From NCBI RefSeq assembly GCF_901709675.1, contig NC_051095.1, forward strand, positions 14,461,456-14,525,455: a stretch of DNA of 64,000 nucleotides, given 5' to 3'. The number at the start of each line of letters is the position of its first letter. The stretch's first letter is position 1. The notes below the pieces were generated by a model. It did not search any database and was not told the origin of the DNA. It saw nothing but the letters and a program-made list of their open reading frames with translations. The position numbers were made by a program, and so were the translations under genes. This document shows, piece after piece, positions 23,870 through 37,450 of the stretch. Source of the DNA: Syngnathus acus (Eukaryota > Chordata > Actinopteri > Syngnathiformes > Syngnathidae).

Positions 23870-26800
23870 AATTTTACTTTAATATTTATTTTTAATATAT
23901 TGGTATTAAAATAAATAAAATGCTCAATGACGCAGTCAGGACGCGCCCAGGAAACTGCATTCAAAGAGTGTATGTTTAATGAATCACCTCAGTCCGCCTG
24001 TGCATTTACCTTAAAAAATTACCCACTGAATTCTGTTTTCATAAAGTTTTACAGAAGAGAATCAAAAGAGGAGCGTACAGACTTTGGTTTACACTTTTGA
24101 CTTAGTGTAGTCTCCTTTGCGAGTGAACTGACACTTACTGCTTTGTTTGGAGTTCTTTTTCTTGCTTAAATAATTCATTGTAGCACAGACCTGACATATT
24201 GTTAGTTTCTATATTTTATGAGCTCATTTCTCATACTCCTTCTCTAGGTCCCCAGCACGACACCCATTTTAAGTGGAGTACTACACAAATTGGGGAGTAT
24301 CTTGTATACGTTAATGCCTACTCTGCAAACAGAGATTTTTATGCCTGAACCTTGAATTTTTTTAATAAATTCACCCCCTGTAGGCTCAAAGTCATTAAGC
24401 CTATTCCTGCAATAGTCATATTTTTCCCCGTTCCATCTGATAGCGAGGTACCCTCTTGTGTTTACCTGAAAGGCAGTTAGTGCTTGAAATACTGTAATAC
24501 ACCGACATCCCGTCCTAAGTGTAATTAATGGAACCTAGCGAGTGGTTTAATTAGGAGAGTCTTAATAACAACAACCATTAGAAAGGAACATTTAACTGAT
24601 AATGGAATATTCACCCGTTATTCAATGAGCCTGAATTCACACAGTTTTTGTGAAACAATATGCTTGACAATATGCCGACAAAATGTTAACAAAAGAAGTT
24701 ATTGTCATTCCTGCCAGGTGTTGGAGTAATTGCATTCTTTCTACTGATAGGCATTTGACATCCCATTTTTCTGCAGTGACGCTGTAGTAATTGCTTTGAC
24801 TAAGCTTTTAAATGATATCAAAATACAAACCCATCCCCGGCTCCCCCGTGCACTCCATCCGCCCGAGCATCCTGTCTGTCTACAATGAAGTGCTATTAAT
24901 ATAATGCCACTCGTTCAGTCAAGCATGAGGTCTATTTGGAATTGCTCCACTGCAGTGAGATGCGCGTAACCGCTTCGGCCCGAGTGTTCTGTCTTAATTG
25001 TGCAATCAAAAGCAGCACATATTGATTGTGCTTAGACGCGCACAAGTTTTATAAATATAATTTCATGTTTGATTTGGCTCATATGAATACCATACTGAAG
25101 CCATACAAGATAAGATAATTTCAACTTGATGAGAAATTGATAGCTGGTAAATATTCTGTGAAAAATGGCATTTCTCATCCTGCATAATATTTTTAATTAA
25201 CCTGCGGAATGCAATCGGTTTCCTGAACGTAAAGGAAAAGTTTGGTAAAGCGGCCTATTGTGACTCAACAGTGGGCTTTAGAAATGCTGCTACTTGCTAC
25301 TTGTGCATTCCAGCTCCACCTTCATGATGACAATTTGTTGTCATTCATGCTCACATTTTGCTGGCTTTTGGTTGTGCAAATTATCACATTGGGGTTTATT
25401 TGGTTAAAACTAAATAAATAAATTATAGCTCCACAAATATGTTAAGTGGAACATTGCGCAATTGATTAGCACCTCGAGCTCACAAAGCGGAGCTTCAGTT
25501 GTTTCTGCATGTTTCGTTTTCTGATTGTTTACTTTTTCTTAAATAGATCACTTCATTTTGTTATTTTCATCATTTAAGCATATCGACGCTGAAATAAAAG
25601 ACAAAGTATTGTTGAATAAAAACCTTCCTTTGTCTTTAAAGACATACAGCAATACCAAAACAACTACCTTGAAATGTAACCCTGAAAGCTCATGTTTGAT
25701 ATTAACGGAGAGAGAAAAAACAAAGGACATTTTCTCTATCATTACAAAGAGTTAATTATAGTCAGTTTCATGAACGTAAGTGTTTCATCTAGGTTTTTTT
25801 TTCCAAGAAGTCTTTTCATTTTTATTTTACTCTGTGAAAGACTGTTTTTCTTAGTTTCAGTTATTTCATTAGACTGTTAACTATAACAACGTTGCTACAG
25901 ACTCTGTGCAGTTTGGTTTAACTAATTCTCTCTACTGTCATCACCCACACAGTACAGAGACATTATTTTGTAAAGGTAAGGTCTTTCAAAACATAAAGTT
26001 TGAACCTGTATATAAATTGCCCCAAAAAAGTGCACCAACCACAATTTATCACAGAATAATTAACATTAAACTCAACTTGACACCATTCACCTTTTGAATA
26101 CCTCTACAGGGAGCCGTCTGCGTTCACTGAAGGGCTGGCAGCAGCAAATGTAATTAGATAGGGAGAATTCCTCCAGGTGGTTAATGGCTGCTCACAAGGT
26201 CAGCACAGCCATGTTTAGGGTGCCATTCATGCGTGAAGAAGAGGAGTCGGGCCTGGTTGACTGGTGGCGTGAGGAGCAGCGCCACCCTCTCAGGTGACTG
26301 CCATCCGCCCACATATGCCTCTCCACTGCTGTAAAGTTTGACGGCAAATCACTGGAGAGCTCCCACTGTCTAAGAGCGTTACAAAACCACAGTCCTGAGA
26401 GACATGGAACATTTCTGTTGTGATATGCAGTACTTTTTCATGACATTAAAAATGCATCGTAGACTACACAAACGACCAGATTCCGCCTTGAAGACTTGCT
26501 CAAAGCGTAAAGGGCACGTAAAGAGCACTGGAGTCTGAACAAATGTGAAAATGGTTTGGAGGAGATTAAATATCAGTGAAGGAATTAAATAAATAGCTCC
26601 TCAAGTTTAGTGGCAACCACAAGTTTAGATATGGATTTGAAAACAGAGCATATCGACCTCTCTGACTTCCTTGCAGCCTCATGCATTGATGGAATCTTGA
26701 AATGTTCACAACGTAATTACCACACAACATTTTGTATATGTAAAGATTATAAAGATTGATAAATATTTTGTTGCATTCACCCTTACAAATGATCAAATCA

Positions 26801-27235
26801 ACTCTAAATTTCGAGTTCAAACCATATTGCCGGGGCATCTTCAGTCATTAGTTCTTAAACCTTTTTGTGTGGCGTTTTGTGTGACATGCCAAATTTTCCA
26901 TTGCTATGTAAAACAGTCTTTTAGGGATGAATTTTTAAACCATTTCGAGGGTGCTCCCAAGCAAAATTTTAATGGTCATGATTTTCAACTCATCATACAT
27001 TCTCACCACGATGAACATGCTGGTAAAGACTGGTAAATTTGTAGTGACCAGAAAACATTCAAAATTCCAAAATCCTTGGCCTAATTGTCATTACATCAAC
27101 AATCTATTGATCTTTCAAAATATGCACAAATTTTGCAAGCTTGTGACATTCCATTGTACTTTTCCTCCTTTGAAATCTGTAATATCAGACTCCTGAGATT
27201 TCTGCTTGATTAATTACGTTTGTATTATTGCCAAT
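23870..27235. other. Noncoding DNA, no gene recognised
   Basis: No gene recognised. Segments at about 24720-25030 and 26100-26420 are non-repetitive and compositionally balanced, and resemble vertebrate conserved noncoding DNA in texture only. No domain appears in any open frame. Confidence 0.5.
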
Positions 27236-27336
27236 GTTGTTATGTGATATTTTCGGTTGTATTGTTTTTGTAAAGCACTTTGTGATGGCAGAAGCCTTTG
27301 TGAAAGTGCTACATAAATAAAGATGTATTGTATTGC
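27236..27336 (+). repeat. LINE/SINE 3' tail (L2/CR1-like)
   Basis: The block TGTAAAGCACTTTGTGATGG, then GAAAGTGCTACATAAATAAA and ATTGT-type units, matches the common 3' end of fish L2/CR1-related elements and SINEs that share it. The 5' part is not recognised, so this is a truncated insertion. Confidence 0.65.
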
Positions 27337-30249
27337 AATTGCATTATGCACCCATTCTACTGTTCCAGCAATTAGGTTGGCCTTCCTTAGGTACAAAGAC
27401 AGTGTGTGCGCACAAAAAAATCTGCCACCCTACAGTCCCCGGTGCTGTCATGGACTGGCAGTATACTTACCCTTTGTACTGTATATGGATAAATCTCGAA
27501 TCTGGACCTTTTAATCATTTCCCAAAGGCCAAAGTTCAGATTTTTTTCAGGAGTTAGGCTTTAGCCCTTAATGCTTGGGCAATTATCCGCTTCCAACTTT
27601 GTGTGACCAGTTTGGGGAATGCTCTTTTATGTTCCACTATGCCCTATGAAAGGTCCTTGAAGCGGACAACACTGTACAAGGCTATGCCTGCAAAGGGCAG
27701 ATAAACTATATTTTAATCCATTCGCATTTCCTGTAATTGTAATTTTCCTAAGAATTTTCTCTAGAATATTTCAATGTGATATAAGAAAACATAAAACTAC
27801 AAATACAAATTTAAATTTTTAAAATTTAAATTAGGGTGTAAAGTTTCTGACTGTTCTCAGTATTGTAAAGAGTTTTACCAAAATCAATCATGTCTTTAAC
27901 TTCCCTACTTGATGTAATACAATCATTTTTCATTGCTACATTTACATAACCTAGCGGAAATGTCCTCTAGTGCTGATGACCGCTTGATGGAAAAAGAATC
28001 CAAAGTAAATTCCAAAGCGATTGATGTGGTTCTGCTTTATAGAGGACACTCGGGAGAGGTGTTGCATCTGCTTTCACCTTGGCCGGGGTCTGCCAGCTTG
28101 GACTACTTGTCACATTTGAGTAGTTGCTTTGGGACTAGTCCACCAAGGGCCTGTCATAGACCGCAGGGAGCAAGACCCGATCATCAATCACGCAAGATGA
28201 GCAACATGCGTTACAACAGCTTCCTCCTGATGATGGCCACAGATCAAAATTATATCAACCATATATCACCATTATAGCGCGGAGTATATTTAGGACAGAT
28301 TACCATCTGGAATGTGCTCTTAGGGGAAACAAGTAAGATACTAATTAAAATGTTATTCTGGAAATGTCGCTAAGATCAAAGCATCAGCACCATATTATAA
28401 TGTTCTATTTATAGCCCAATTACAAATGCAACCAACATTTTCGCAATGGTCCAGTAGTATGAACATCAAGACCCCAAAGAAAATCCATAAAGTTGTGAGA
28501 ATGAGATTGTTTGCCTTTTTGTTTGATATTGGCCGATGTTGCCGTCAGAATTTTCATTTATTATCAAACCACCACTCTGTCATTTCTGCCTTGACAATTA
28601 TACCTGTAAGAGCATGGCCTAGACTAATCCATAACAATTCACGAAGGCTGGATGTCACCGAGCGTCACAGTCTTGACCCTCGTTGTCAGAAAATCAAATC
28701 AGCTAAGATGCAAAATGGAATCAATGAGGGAAGGGTCATGGCCATGTGACTGACAGGGACCTTACACCAGATGCATGAAGATTTCTTAGTGGAATGCATC
28801 GCTGTCTCATGCCTCAATGATGTCACAATTGGCAATCAGTTTTAGACAATTTGGCTTCTTGCAAGACATTTGCTTTTCAGCTTTGTAATTTGAAACAAGC
28901 AAAATCTTGTTTGGATCATGACACGTACTATCCTCATGAAATAACTATTATTCTTGCCTGGAAACTATCAAGAGACCAGGGGGCATGAAGTACATGTTGC
29001 CTATTCTACCAAAAGACAAATGAAACACATCGGGAATTACCCAAGACCACAGTGAGATAAGTGCTGCTAGGGAGAGCAAAGAAAATGTGATAATTGAGTC
29101 TAAAGGTGCAGGAGGTCAGCCTCTGTCCATTAATTGAGGACTGCTTTCCATGAATCTAGTATAGACCCAAAAGTCTTCACATGCACCTATATGAAAAGCA
29201 TGATCTAGGTTGGTTTAACAAGTCACTTGTGGTGTGGTCATGCTTAGGTTGTCCGCGCAGAGTGCATAACCACAGAATTCTGCTGGGCTTTTCACGCCAC
29301 CCTTGCTCAGCGTGAAGGAGTCACATGGCAACGCCAAATTTGAGGTTTCTATATTGGAAGTGTTGACATAGCAGCCTATCAGGAAGTAAAAACTGAGATT
29401 TTAGATATTTAGATTGATATATTGATATACGTATACGTACGTAAGTCAGTGGTTAGATTACACCTCGACAGGATGTATTGTTAACTGTTACAAAAAAAGG
29501 CCCGACTGCTCATTTTAAGTTGAAGGCGGAGGATGCGAGCAGCAGAGAAAATCGAATGGCTCGGCAGCAACCAGCAATCAAGCCGTTACTTATCAACAAG
29601 TCCACTTAAATAACAAAAAAATCTCTCCGCCATTTACTCTGTAACTGAAGGCGAATGTCGGACATCACGGCACCGTCACTCTTGAATTGAATATTTTCTT
29701 ATTCCAGAGGCCTTCCCACAGAACTCCCCTTGCCGCGCCGCACCACACCGCTCCATTCCCATCCCTCACCATATAGTACACATTGAATGGGTTTGATGAT
29801 GGCACACTGCACCCTGCTCATTGTGGTCTGAAATGGCTTTAAGCACACCAGATTCACTGTCAATGGAATCTCTGTTTGGTCAACATGGACCAATGGATCT
29901 GCGGGTGTATTTAGTCACGCACTTCTGCATACACCAGCAGGTTGCTCATAAACAGGGTTTAGCCTCCAACAGGTGATTGTCTTAAAAGCCCCCTTTAATC
30001 AGCAGGGCTAGCCTCTTGGAGATAAGTCGGCTTTAATGCGGTGCTTACTACACTCAGCACATCACAAACAAGTCAAGCCTCCTGAATGAGGATGGTTAGG
30101 ACTTTAATCGAAGGCAAAACAATACCTTTCATCAAGCTGTATTAGTTTGTACTTTGGTTGATAGCTTGTCTGTAGAGTAGGTGATTCTATGAAGAACTGA
30201 CTTTGTATAATACCACTGGTTGACTGGTATGAAAGTGAATGGTTGCTGG
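27337..30249. other. Noncoding DNA, no gene recognised
   Basis: No coding family recognised. It includes an AT palindrome at 27808-27832. The open frame at 27933-28277 (114 codons) has no signal peptide, domain or repeat pattern and is probably chance. Confidence 0.5.
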
Positions 30250-30385
30250 CCCATATGTGCCCTGCGATTGACTGGTGACCAGTCCTGATGATACCTGCCC
30301 TCTTTCCAAAATCTGTTGGGATAGGCTTTTGCTCATGCAGAACCCCTGAAAAGGATAAAGTGCCAAAAACTGAAAGATGGAACCT
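30250..30385 (+). repeat. Diverged 3' part of the (GGAT)n-tailed SINE
   Basis: The order CCCTGCGATTGACTGGTGACC, TGGGATAGGCTTTTGC, GGATAAAGTG, GATGG matches the plus-oriented 3' half of the SINE, with several substitutions. Confidence 0.7.
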
Positions 30386-30486
30386 GAACTTTGAGTTCGA
30401 CTTTACTGCACTAAATCACTTTTTCTTGCTAGTATCCTTGTAGACTTCTTGGAGACTTCAATTGATGAGGGGAGGTTCAATGTCTG

Positions 30487-30536
30487 CAAACAAACAATCA
30501 AACAAACAAACAAACAAACAAACAAACAAACAAACA
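30487..30536. repeat. (AAAC)n microsatellite
   Basis: About twelve CAAA/AAAC units with one interruption (ATC) near 30498. Confidence 0.95.
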
Positions 30537-30670
30537 CTCACAATCCCTCCCAACTGGGACTTAATAAGAACTGTACTCCAGACCTACAAGTTTACTTCTA
30601 ATGGAAAATCTCATAAACTAGCTATAGTGTCTAATTAACCACAAGGACATAATTGAGATGATACTTTAGA

Positions 30671-30962
30671 TGAGGGGTCAACAACATTTTCAAAACAGAG
30701 AGCTCCTTCTTGGGTACTGATTAATGTGAACGGCGACCAATTTAATACATGCGTCTAAAAACAACAAATGTGCTCAATTTATTTCGATCACCAATTATGT
30801 AACAGATTACAAAACAAATAGTCAAATAGTCACCGACACCAGTAATCTCAGAAATCATAATGTCACATGATTGGTGAACTATTTTTAGAAGAGCCCTGTG
30901 GGCAACTCATGTGCTGCTCGGAGGTGGCCTGGTGTCTGCGGGCACTGTGCTGCCAACCCCTT
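30671..30962. mobile_element. Small non-autonomous hAT-like element
   Basis: The left end GAGGGGTCAACAACATTTTC and right end GCTGCCAACCCCTT form an imperfect inverted repeat. ACTTTAGA at 30663-30670 and ATTTTGGA at 30963-30970 agree at 6 of 8 positions, as an aged target duplication would. The internal AGAGCTCCTTCTTGGGTACT is familiar from a fish hAT MITE family. No coding potential. Confidence 0.65.
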
Positions 30963-33672
30963 ATTTTGGATAATACAGATGCATAGTTGGCTGTCACAGG
31001 CAGGGCATAGTGCAAATGCACTCAATCACTTTACTTTACACATTACTGAAGTGAACATTGCTACAGGCCAAGCTTATATTTAATCCAGTCAAACACATTT
31101 ACCTGCATTCAAAATATGATGTAAGATGATTTAACATTATGAAAGGTGTGGTATGCTGGATATGGTTCCTTAAAGCCTGCATAGGAGCCCAAATGCTTTC
31201 CTGTGTTTACACTAAGCATCAAGGTGGAACAAAAGTGTGTTTTGCGAGCTTTCTAAGCTTTCCAAAACACTATGTATTATGCATGGCTTGGTTTTATTTT
31301 TTGGGAAAAAACACATTTTTATAAGAATTATTATTCATTTGAATGAGGCTTAAATTATTTTTAAACAATTGTTTTATGGGACCATTAAAAAAAAAAAAGT
31401 GTCTCCACTATTTCCCAAACCTGATTTGACACGAGAGTATGTCTTTTGTTATTCCACTGTGCTCATATTTCAGTCTAGCTGCATGATCTCCACCGAGTAG
31501 CCTACATGTTCCACCCTTGCAGTACCTCTCTGAGTACCTCCATAGAGCAAATCAGAACAACACATCTGCCCACGCTGGTCATTTGTGAGAGCTTCAACCC
31601 AGTAAGGCCCAGCTGTGATACACAACTTTCAGCTTTTTACCGCCTGGGACATATCTTAAATCAACTCCGTGTGAAAACCTAGACGTGGTTCTATTTTAGG
31701 AGAGTTTTGGTCTGTCAGTCTGTGCTCAACAGCCCACTGATGTGTATCAACGCCTGCCCTTAAATTCCCCTAAATGGGTCAGAACCCTGCTGGAGATGAG
31801 CCCGGAAGGCTTGAAACGAGGAAGAGAGGGAAAACCTGATAGTCCCAGGGACTCTAATTACAAATGAGATTACGAAGCAAGAACTTTAGAGGCTTTTTGT
31901 ATGTCCATATCCAAATGGAATCGACTGACTTTTTGTGTTTAAATGCAGAACAGCTGTAAGCCATAACTTCGTCTGTGCTTTCCCAAAACACTTTCCCACC
32001 AGCATTTTTGTTCTGTGTGTAAATCACATGTGCTGAGCTGCAGATGTTGCCAACCTCTTGCAATGTTTGTGTATATTAAATTGACTGTGAAGAAATAATA
32101 ACCAGAGACAGCACATCACTATCTGTAGCCAGGCACAATGTGTTGTTAGGATTGTGCTTGTCATCATTTTTTTTTTTTAAAAGTCAGTTTGTTGGAACAC
32201 ACTTCTAGGTCTATTTTGTTGCAAGATGTTGAGTCTTACAAGCCTGTAATGCCTTTCGTTGACAGTTTTCCCACAAAGATGATCATTTTAGGGTGTTTTT
32301 GGATGGTAATATCACATATGAGTCTATCAGTCGTAATCCTGAACAGAAAATACAAGAAGTATGAATCTCATTAAAAAATGTCAGATACATGTAATGATTA
32401 GGGGGAGGATGATGGTGGAGCATTTTGTACTTCTGCCTCACAGTTGAGAAGTTCTGGATTTCTATCTTAGCTCAGGCCTGTTGAGTTATATATATATACA
32501 CGTATATATGCAGTAGTTGTGCAATAAATGAAGCATTGTGTGCATTTTATTTCAAGCAACCCTGAGTCTAGATGGTATGATCAACAATGAGTTCTCTGTT
32601 ACAGACTGCAAATAAGCGTGCACACACGCATGCGTGTTTGGCCTTTCACTGAGGTATTGTGTCACCCTGACCACACCTCTGGAAAAATTCTGTCTACAAT
32701 TCTACTGTCATACCACTTGCTTCTTACATAAAATATCATTATATGTTCCTCGTTTTGATTTGTAAAGCTAAGGGACCTTCTCTTTCATGTTTATATATCA
32801 ATACAAATAAAAACAAGGAAGGATAAATAAAAATAAATATGAGAAAAAATGAGGAAGGTTAGGACCTTTGCTCTCTGTCTTTCTACTTTGGTTTTACCAA
32901 CTGTCCCTAACCCAAGGGTCCAGGATTATTTATTTCTGCTGGTCTAACTACAGAACCTTCAGATCAGATTAGCCAGACTATTTCTTGACCAATATGGGGT
33001 CTCAGTATCTCCAGAACCTATAATGAGAAAAAGTGGGATAGAATTTGAAACTCAGTATGACCGGAAGGATTAGCACACACCGCCTGAGACTTTGCTTACC
33101 TCAAATACGTTGGTAGGATTTGAGCAAGGGGAATGGGTTGGAGTGGGACGCTGGTTATAGTTTGACCTACATTTCTCCCAAACTGTTTGAATTGCAGGGA
33201 CTGAGGACACGGGTGCTGCCTAATAAGGTTGCTGCCTCCAGAAATGGATGTGGCATGCATTAAGCACTTTACCGATGCTGCAGCCAGCGAAACCTTCCGC
33301 TCGGGTCAACTGTAGAAACGGCTTTAATGACGCTGCGGTTGGACTCTCTCCTCGATGGGCCCGATAAAAGATTGGCAGACAGAGTGGGTGTTGTACAGAA
33401 ATTCGCGTGATTATTTACCAAATAGGCAAACTCTGACACATCCATGCTGTGCAATGTAGATGCAGAAACACATTCGCAGGCTGAACACTCGTCAGTGTAG
33501 CCTTGAGCTCTGTCAGCCCCGCAGCTCATCATCTCGATAGTCAGAGAAGGGCTGACTATCACATAGACTCTCCTCTCCACAGAGAGGGAAAGAAGCAGAA
33601 ACACAAAATATAAATATCCACGAACACACATGCCTCATTCTATTCTGTCCGTCAAATAATCAAGTAGTTAGT

Positions 33673-33685
33673 GTTGCCTGGCAAC
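33673..33685. promoter_or_regulatory. Palindromic RFX X-box motif
   Basis: GTTGCCTGGCAAC is a perfect palindrome of two RFX half sites (GTTGCC and GGCAAC) with a 1-bp spacer. X-boxes bind RFX winged-helix factors, which act at ciliary and other genes. No adjacent transcription unit is visible, so function is inferred only from the motif. Confidence 0.5.
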
Positions 33686-34118
33686 CACATCATCTGGAGC
33701 TGCATTTCACACTTAATGATAGGCTACTGGACTCCTGCTGCAAAACGTAGAATGCCAAGGTTCATGTTCAAGTGATTCACTCCGAAGCCTGCAGCAAACT
33801 GATTTACTTGATATTCAGCATATTCTATGTAACCCAGTACAACTAGTTTAATATGTATATATAATAAAGATCAAGTATAGGCCATATGTCAGCTTTTTAG
33901 GTAACGGAGCTCATTTAAATGCACCTTGCCAGCATTGAGAGCGTACATATGCATGTAAAAGGACCAGATTGAGATTGATTTACATAGTAGCGGGTATTAC
34001 ATTTAATTAAATGACATAATTCAGCAGCAGTGTTTAGCCTCTTGTGCATTAATATTAAAACATTTAAATTCAATGGATTGGCGATCTGCCCAGGCGCAAT
34101 CTCACCTTTCACCTTAAT

Positions 34119-34185
34119 GTCAGCTGGGATAGACTCCAGATCCCTGCAGCCCCTTCAAGAAGAAACCCTATAGAAAACGTATGCA
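34119..34185 (+). repeat. Fragment of the (GGAT)n-tailed SINE
   Basis: GTCAGCTGGGATAGACTCCA, CCCTGCAGCCC and CTATAGAAAACG follow the order of the 3' end of the SINE on the plus strand, with substitutions. Confidence 0.6.
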
Positions 34186-35197
34186 TGTGTTGAGACTTGA
34201 GAGGATCCGAAGTGAGTGTATTCACTATACACTAATCAAAGAGCCCTACATATAAAAACGAGAAATCATTCCCCTAATGGTGTGCAGTGTTGCATGGAGC
34301 ATAGCACTTTTTTGGCGCTTGCTCAAATGCATCCCATGCCCTTGAAAATCAAGAAAGGCCTGCTCACACCGCAACTTATCTCCCAAAGTGAAGATGACGT
34401 CTAATCAACACTTGCAACCCTCTCCTTTGCAGCGCGTCCAAGAGAGACTTCAAACGCTACGCCAAACCCGCACACCTCCTCGCTATGCGAGAAAGAAATG
34501 CGCTAAAGGAGACGAGAAAAGATTTCTTATCAAAGTCGCCCAGAAGCCGATGTTATTTTTGCCATTTGAATCGGATTGTAGCTGTGATGCAGCGCTGAAG
34601 CCTCTTTTGAATTGTGCGGTAGCTTGTCTTGCAGCCTGTTGCTGACGTTGGAGAGCCTTTTGTCTAGGAGGCTGTGCTGAAGTCTTGTTCGTCGTTAGAT
34701 TTATTGTTCTAACAATTATGGTATGACCATATACAACAAAGCTATTCAGCGGAACACAGACCTCTGCCGGTGTAACATTAAATATCTGAGCATACTGAAA
34801 AAAAAATCACTTAGTGGGTAATAATGCCTCATCTCACTGAGCAGGGAAGGTTAGCGGGATTTGAAAGTTGATTTTTCATTAGGAAGGTTCAAGGTCGCTA
34901 ACGGTCACAAAGATATTCACCAGAAATCCACCAACAATTTTAATAGTCGTCAACGGTTCTTGTCACAAAGATTTCGTAGTGATGAGAAAAAACATTTGCA
35001 ACTGTTTGCAACCTTAAAGGAACCATGACGAAATACCGACATTCACAAACTCGTGGTTCAGTGAAAGACAGGCTTTTGAAGCAAAGTGTTATACACTTAT
35101 ATTCTTAACCGTTTCAATTCAAATTATCTGTGTCAAAATATAAAAAAGGTTAAATGCCTCAACCAGCAAATCCAATGGCTTTTAAAGTGCAAAACCC

Positions 35198-35305
35198 AAC
35201 TAGGGCAAGGAAAAACACAAAACCCCATTTTGGGGAAGCAAAAAACTTTGAGAAGAGGCCACAGATAGCGGAATCCCCCATCCAGAATAACCAGACTGCG
35301 ACGGT
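35198..35305 (+). repeat. Diverged copy of the repeat at 47894
   Basis: The blocks AGGGCAAGGAAAAACACAAA, TTTGAGAAGAGGCCACAGAT and GGAATCCCCCATCCAGAATA appear in the same order as in the 47894-48140 repeat. It is clearly older, with many substitutions. Confidence 0.7.
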
Positions 35306-37400
35306 TAGAAAATATCCACACAACCGTACAAATATGATCATGTGATTTAAGCTTTTGATGATTGCCAGAGAAAAGGACAGCTGCCATTGAAAGGCGGCCA
35401 ATAGATTGTGTCAGCGCATTTGCTCTTTTTTAGCCATCTTTAAGATCTGACTCACATGACCTTCACAATATATTGATCGACAGCACAATGAGAGGACTGG
35501 AATTAGGTGTAGTCAACACTGTGCTTAGAACTGATTAAAGCTGTGGTGATGTATTTTCTTTCCTATCTGTTGCAACAAACCAAATATCTTTGAGAAATTC
35601 ATGCTTTCCCCTGGTCTTCGCTCCCTATCGGCTCGCTCGCTCGCTGCCGTAATTGTCGATGAGAAGCTTTTAGTGTTGCTGGCCCACTAGCAACAGCATG
35701 CAGAATGTGTATCCATCAATCTGTTCACTTCTCCCTGAGCAGTTCCCTCACAGAAATCCGTTTAGGGCATTTCTTATTGAGTAGAATATAGCAGAGTCCT
35801 TCTGGGCCCTTCCACTCTCTAACCTACTTCCCCCCACTGTGTCTTTTCAGTGAACCTGTTCCCACTCGCTGCATACAAGCATCGGAAAGGACAGTGATGG
35901 AAGAAACTACGAATAAGTCTTAAGCTTAATCAAGGCAACCTTTACAGGTGAGAGGTTTTTTTCATTATTGAGGGCTTCAATTTTTAAAATGTTATGTCAG
36001 TTTATTTATTGAATACCTTACAAGAAATATGTGCTGCGAAGAGCAACACTCTTTGTAGTGAGACATTGAAACGACTGCTCACAGTTAGTGAGGCATTAAT
36101 ATTTGTATTAAAATTATCAAGGGCTTTAATTACTGTAAACCAGACATGTGCCTGGCAACAAAAAGGCTTACCAGTCCGGATGAGAAGGTGCTTCTTGAGC
36201 ATACTATGTAGACCAACGGTAGAAAATTCCACAGGGACTGAATGCCGGATATAGTCACTGTAAGAGCAATAATACTCTTGAAATAGCAAACATTTCCATG
36301 TTAGTGGGGCAGGCAAACAGATCCAGATGTGGAGTCAAAGTATCTCTGAAACAGAAGTCATTCATTTTTAAGCACTGGATTGATGCAGTCAATCACAGAG
36401 CACACAAACCTACTCCCGCTCATGTCGACACCTACGGCCAATTAAAAGGTTGTCTGTCAAATAAGAAAAAAAAAACAAGAACTGAGGAGGTAAAATCACG
36501 AGAGTGAAACCCCGCAAAAGCTAACAGATCACTATATTAATGTCATGATAATGCAGAGGCTAGAATGACTGCAAAATGAAGACATAATAAATGATGGACC
36601 CACCTGAAACAGACCTAGCTTTCTCCTATTTTCATTGCTATATTAATTAGAGATCCATGTTTAGTTCACAAAGAAGAAGGCATGCATATGCTGTTTGTGT
36701 ATTTTGTGATAAACAAATTGCCACTATTGATTTATCCTTGAACCATCTTATATTGTATCTTCCTGTATTTGGTGTCATCATACAAACCAAATCCGACAAT
36801 TGTATACTAATCGACAAAGTATGTCCATTGGATTACCATATTGTCACCTTAATCAAACACATGGTACTTGTGCATATTCCAATTCATCCTTTTGAATCGA
36901 TTGCCACTGAACTGCTCTGTTTGTCTTAGAAGACATTGTGTCTCTCATCTGAGTAGGCTATTGCAGTTCATGCAACAAGGCTTGGTTAAGATTGCACCAG
37001 CCTTACCAAATCACAGGTTGCCTTTGAAGGAAACATCCTATTGGGGCCATCCATCAACCCGCCTATTTGTCTGTCCATCCATCCATGGGAACAGGAAGTG
37101 ACACGTCTGAGACACAACTAGAGAAAGTCAAATAAAATAGAAAACAAACATGACTCAACATCCGATGTATCACTTCTCTTGTGCTCACAAGCACATGCTT
37201 TTAATTTAACAGCAGATGTAGTCAAAATGCCGCGGCTGGTGTTGATGACATTTTTGTTTGCCCTAAAGAAGTAATACTTTATCTTTCTTTCTGCGCAAAG
37301 ATATCCTCCTGAAATGCCAAATAGAGGAAATTGCTAGTGTCTTGCAGCAAGCAGCCTGCACCACTCAAACCGTCAGTGAGACTCATACGTACATTCATAT

Positions 37401-37450
37401 ACTCTCTTTCTCTCTCTCTCTTGCTCGCTCGCTCTCTCTTGCTCGCTCGC
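37401..37450. repeat. CT-rich microsatellite with GCTCGCTC units
   Basis: CT dinucleotides grade into GCTCGCTCGCT units. It forms the left edge of the CpG-rich patch. Confidence 0.85.

Larger units (their letters stand above)
30971..35197. other. Noncoding DNA with two SINE scraps
   Basis: No gene recognised. A weak SINE head remnant (TTCTGCCTCACAGTTGAGAAG) lies near 32401-32480, a tail fragment at 34119-34185 and an X-box motif at 33673. The stretch 33250-33700 is less AT-rich and compositionally balanced. The 85-codon frame at 34388-34645 is basic near its N-terminus but matches no family I know. Confidence 0.5.

Noticed and set aside
27933-28277. 114-codon plus-strand frame
   Set aside because: No domain, signal peptide, splice context or biased composition is visible; length is compatible with chance.
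33269-33631. 120-codon minus-strand frame
   Set aside because: It has a hydrophobic N-terminal stretch but no recognisable family and no other gene context; chance frame more likely.
34388-34645. 85-codon basic plus-strand frame
   Set aside because: Arg/Lys-rich stretch and Cys-rich end suggested a small protein, but nothing supports expression or homology.
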